This document shows, piece by piece, positions 21,721-21,936 of a stretch of DNA of 21,936 nucleotides. Every line of letters begins with the position of its first letter. Position 1 is the first letter of the stretch. Origin of the DNA: an uncultured Rhodospirillales bacterium (lineage in GTDB: Bacteria > Pseudomonadota > Alphaproteobacteria > Rhodospirillales > Defluviicoccaceae). The stretch lies in the NCBI GenBank assembly GCA_937127205.1, contig CAKZLS010000306.1, positions 1 through 21,936 of the forward strand, in the 5' to 3' direction. The notes beneath the pieces were generated by a model, which was not told where the DNA came from, did no database searches, and saw nothing but the letters and a program-made list of their open reading frames with translations. Position numbers and translations under genes: made by a program.

Positions 21721-21936
21721 TTATCGCGTGAGCTGATTGCGGACTTCGGTGAAATTGTCGATGAGGTCGGACTTCATGCGGTCCTTCCCGACTTGGCGGG
21801 CGACCCCGCCAAATAAGCCGGTGATCTCGTCGGTGGTGCCGGCATTGACGTGAACCCCGAACAGGCCCCGATCGTCGGCTAGCCAGACAAAGGTCGATTG
21901 CAAAGTGTTGTAGGTATGGCCGGCGAAATAATCGCG
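21721..21936 (-). CDS. C-terminal end of an unidentified protein, cut by the right edge
   Basis: The minus-strand frame is open from the right edge to TAA at 21721-21723, giving the last 71 residues of a longer protein. It reads RDYFAGHTYNTLQSTFVWLA, then DDRGLFGVHVNAGTTDEITG, and ends DNFTEVRNQLTR. Codon use is like that of its neighbours and the frame is free of stops to the edge, so it is very probably a real gene. There is no in-frame ATG near the edge; the only internal start-like codon is a TTG. I do not recognise the family. It lies upstream of the kinase gene on the same strand, 158 bases from the frame's GTG limit (21562), and could belong to the same unit. Confidence 0.6.
   Translation of the reverse strand, partial: RDYFAGHTYNTLQSTFVWLADDRGLFGVHVNAGTTDEITGLFGGVARQVGKDRMKSDLIDNFTEVRNQLTR

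Overview
The window is GC-rich and gene-dense. It looks like the chromosome of an alphaproteobacterium, probably Rhodospirillales or a relative. This rests on codon usage, a FixL/FixJ-type sensor-regulator pair, a Nu-class glutathione transferase, an EcfG-like promoter motif, and a palindromic TAGAGCAA...TTGCTCTA repeat of a kind dispersed in alphaproteobacterial genomes. The lineage is inference, because no rRNA or other taxonomic marker is present. I found no tRNA, rRNA, CRISPR array, insertion sequence or phage gene.

Layout. (1) 1-4912, minus strand: a carbohydrate-use cluster read right to left. It holds a sodium/solute symporter, a secreted GH3 beta-glucosidase starting 4 bases after the symporter stop, and a secreted GH5 glucanase cut by the left edge. 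Together they suggest extracellular or periplasmic beta-glucan breakdown coupled to Na+-driven sugar uptake. (2) 5437-6144: a YecA/UPF0149 protein with a SEC-C zinc motif, less GC-rich than its surroundings. (3) 6405-8564: a glutathione transferase divergent from a periplasmic glycerophosphodiester phosphodiesterase. The latter is preceded by four 11-base-phased repeats that look like a Pho box. (4) 8565-10100: a 468-base gap with a perfect CRP-type palindrome, a possible 25-residue ORF and a concentric palindrome, then a DUF900-type serine hydrolase. (5) 10113-11231, minus: a nitrilase-superfamily amidase. (6) 11349-12015: two small uncharacterised proteins. (7) 12212-13618: a membrane-anchored protein that joins a PAS-like domain to a DEDDh 3'-5' exonuclease, with a nested hairpin abutting its ribosome-binding site. 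(8) 13666-13980, minus: a BON-domain lipoprotein with an EcfG-like promoter.

(9) 14100-18866, plus: glutamate decarboxylase, a class-II glutamine amidotransferase 27 bases downstream, a small secreted four-cysteine protein, a CPA1 Na+/H+ antiporter and a K+-channel protein. All run in the same direction. Read together they look like a pH and ion homeostasis block: proton-consuming decarboxylation of glutamate, possible glutamate or ammonia supply from an amidohydrolase, and cation/proton exchange with K+ flux. (10) 18867-19154: the palindromic repeat and a 42-residue lipoprotein gene. (11) 19162-21532, minus: an overlapping soluble PAS-PAS histidine kinase and FixJ-like response regulator. 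(12) The C-terminal end of an unidentified minus-strand gene runs off the right edge.

Most novel candidates: the tethered PAS-exonuclease with its structured leader, the Gad/amidotransferase/antiporter/channel block, the Pho-box GDPD, and the unlisted small genes and palindromes. I see no defence island or clearly unprecedented multi-gene machine.
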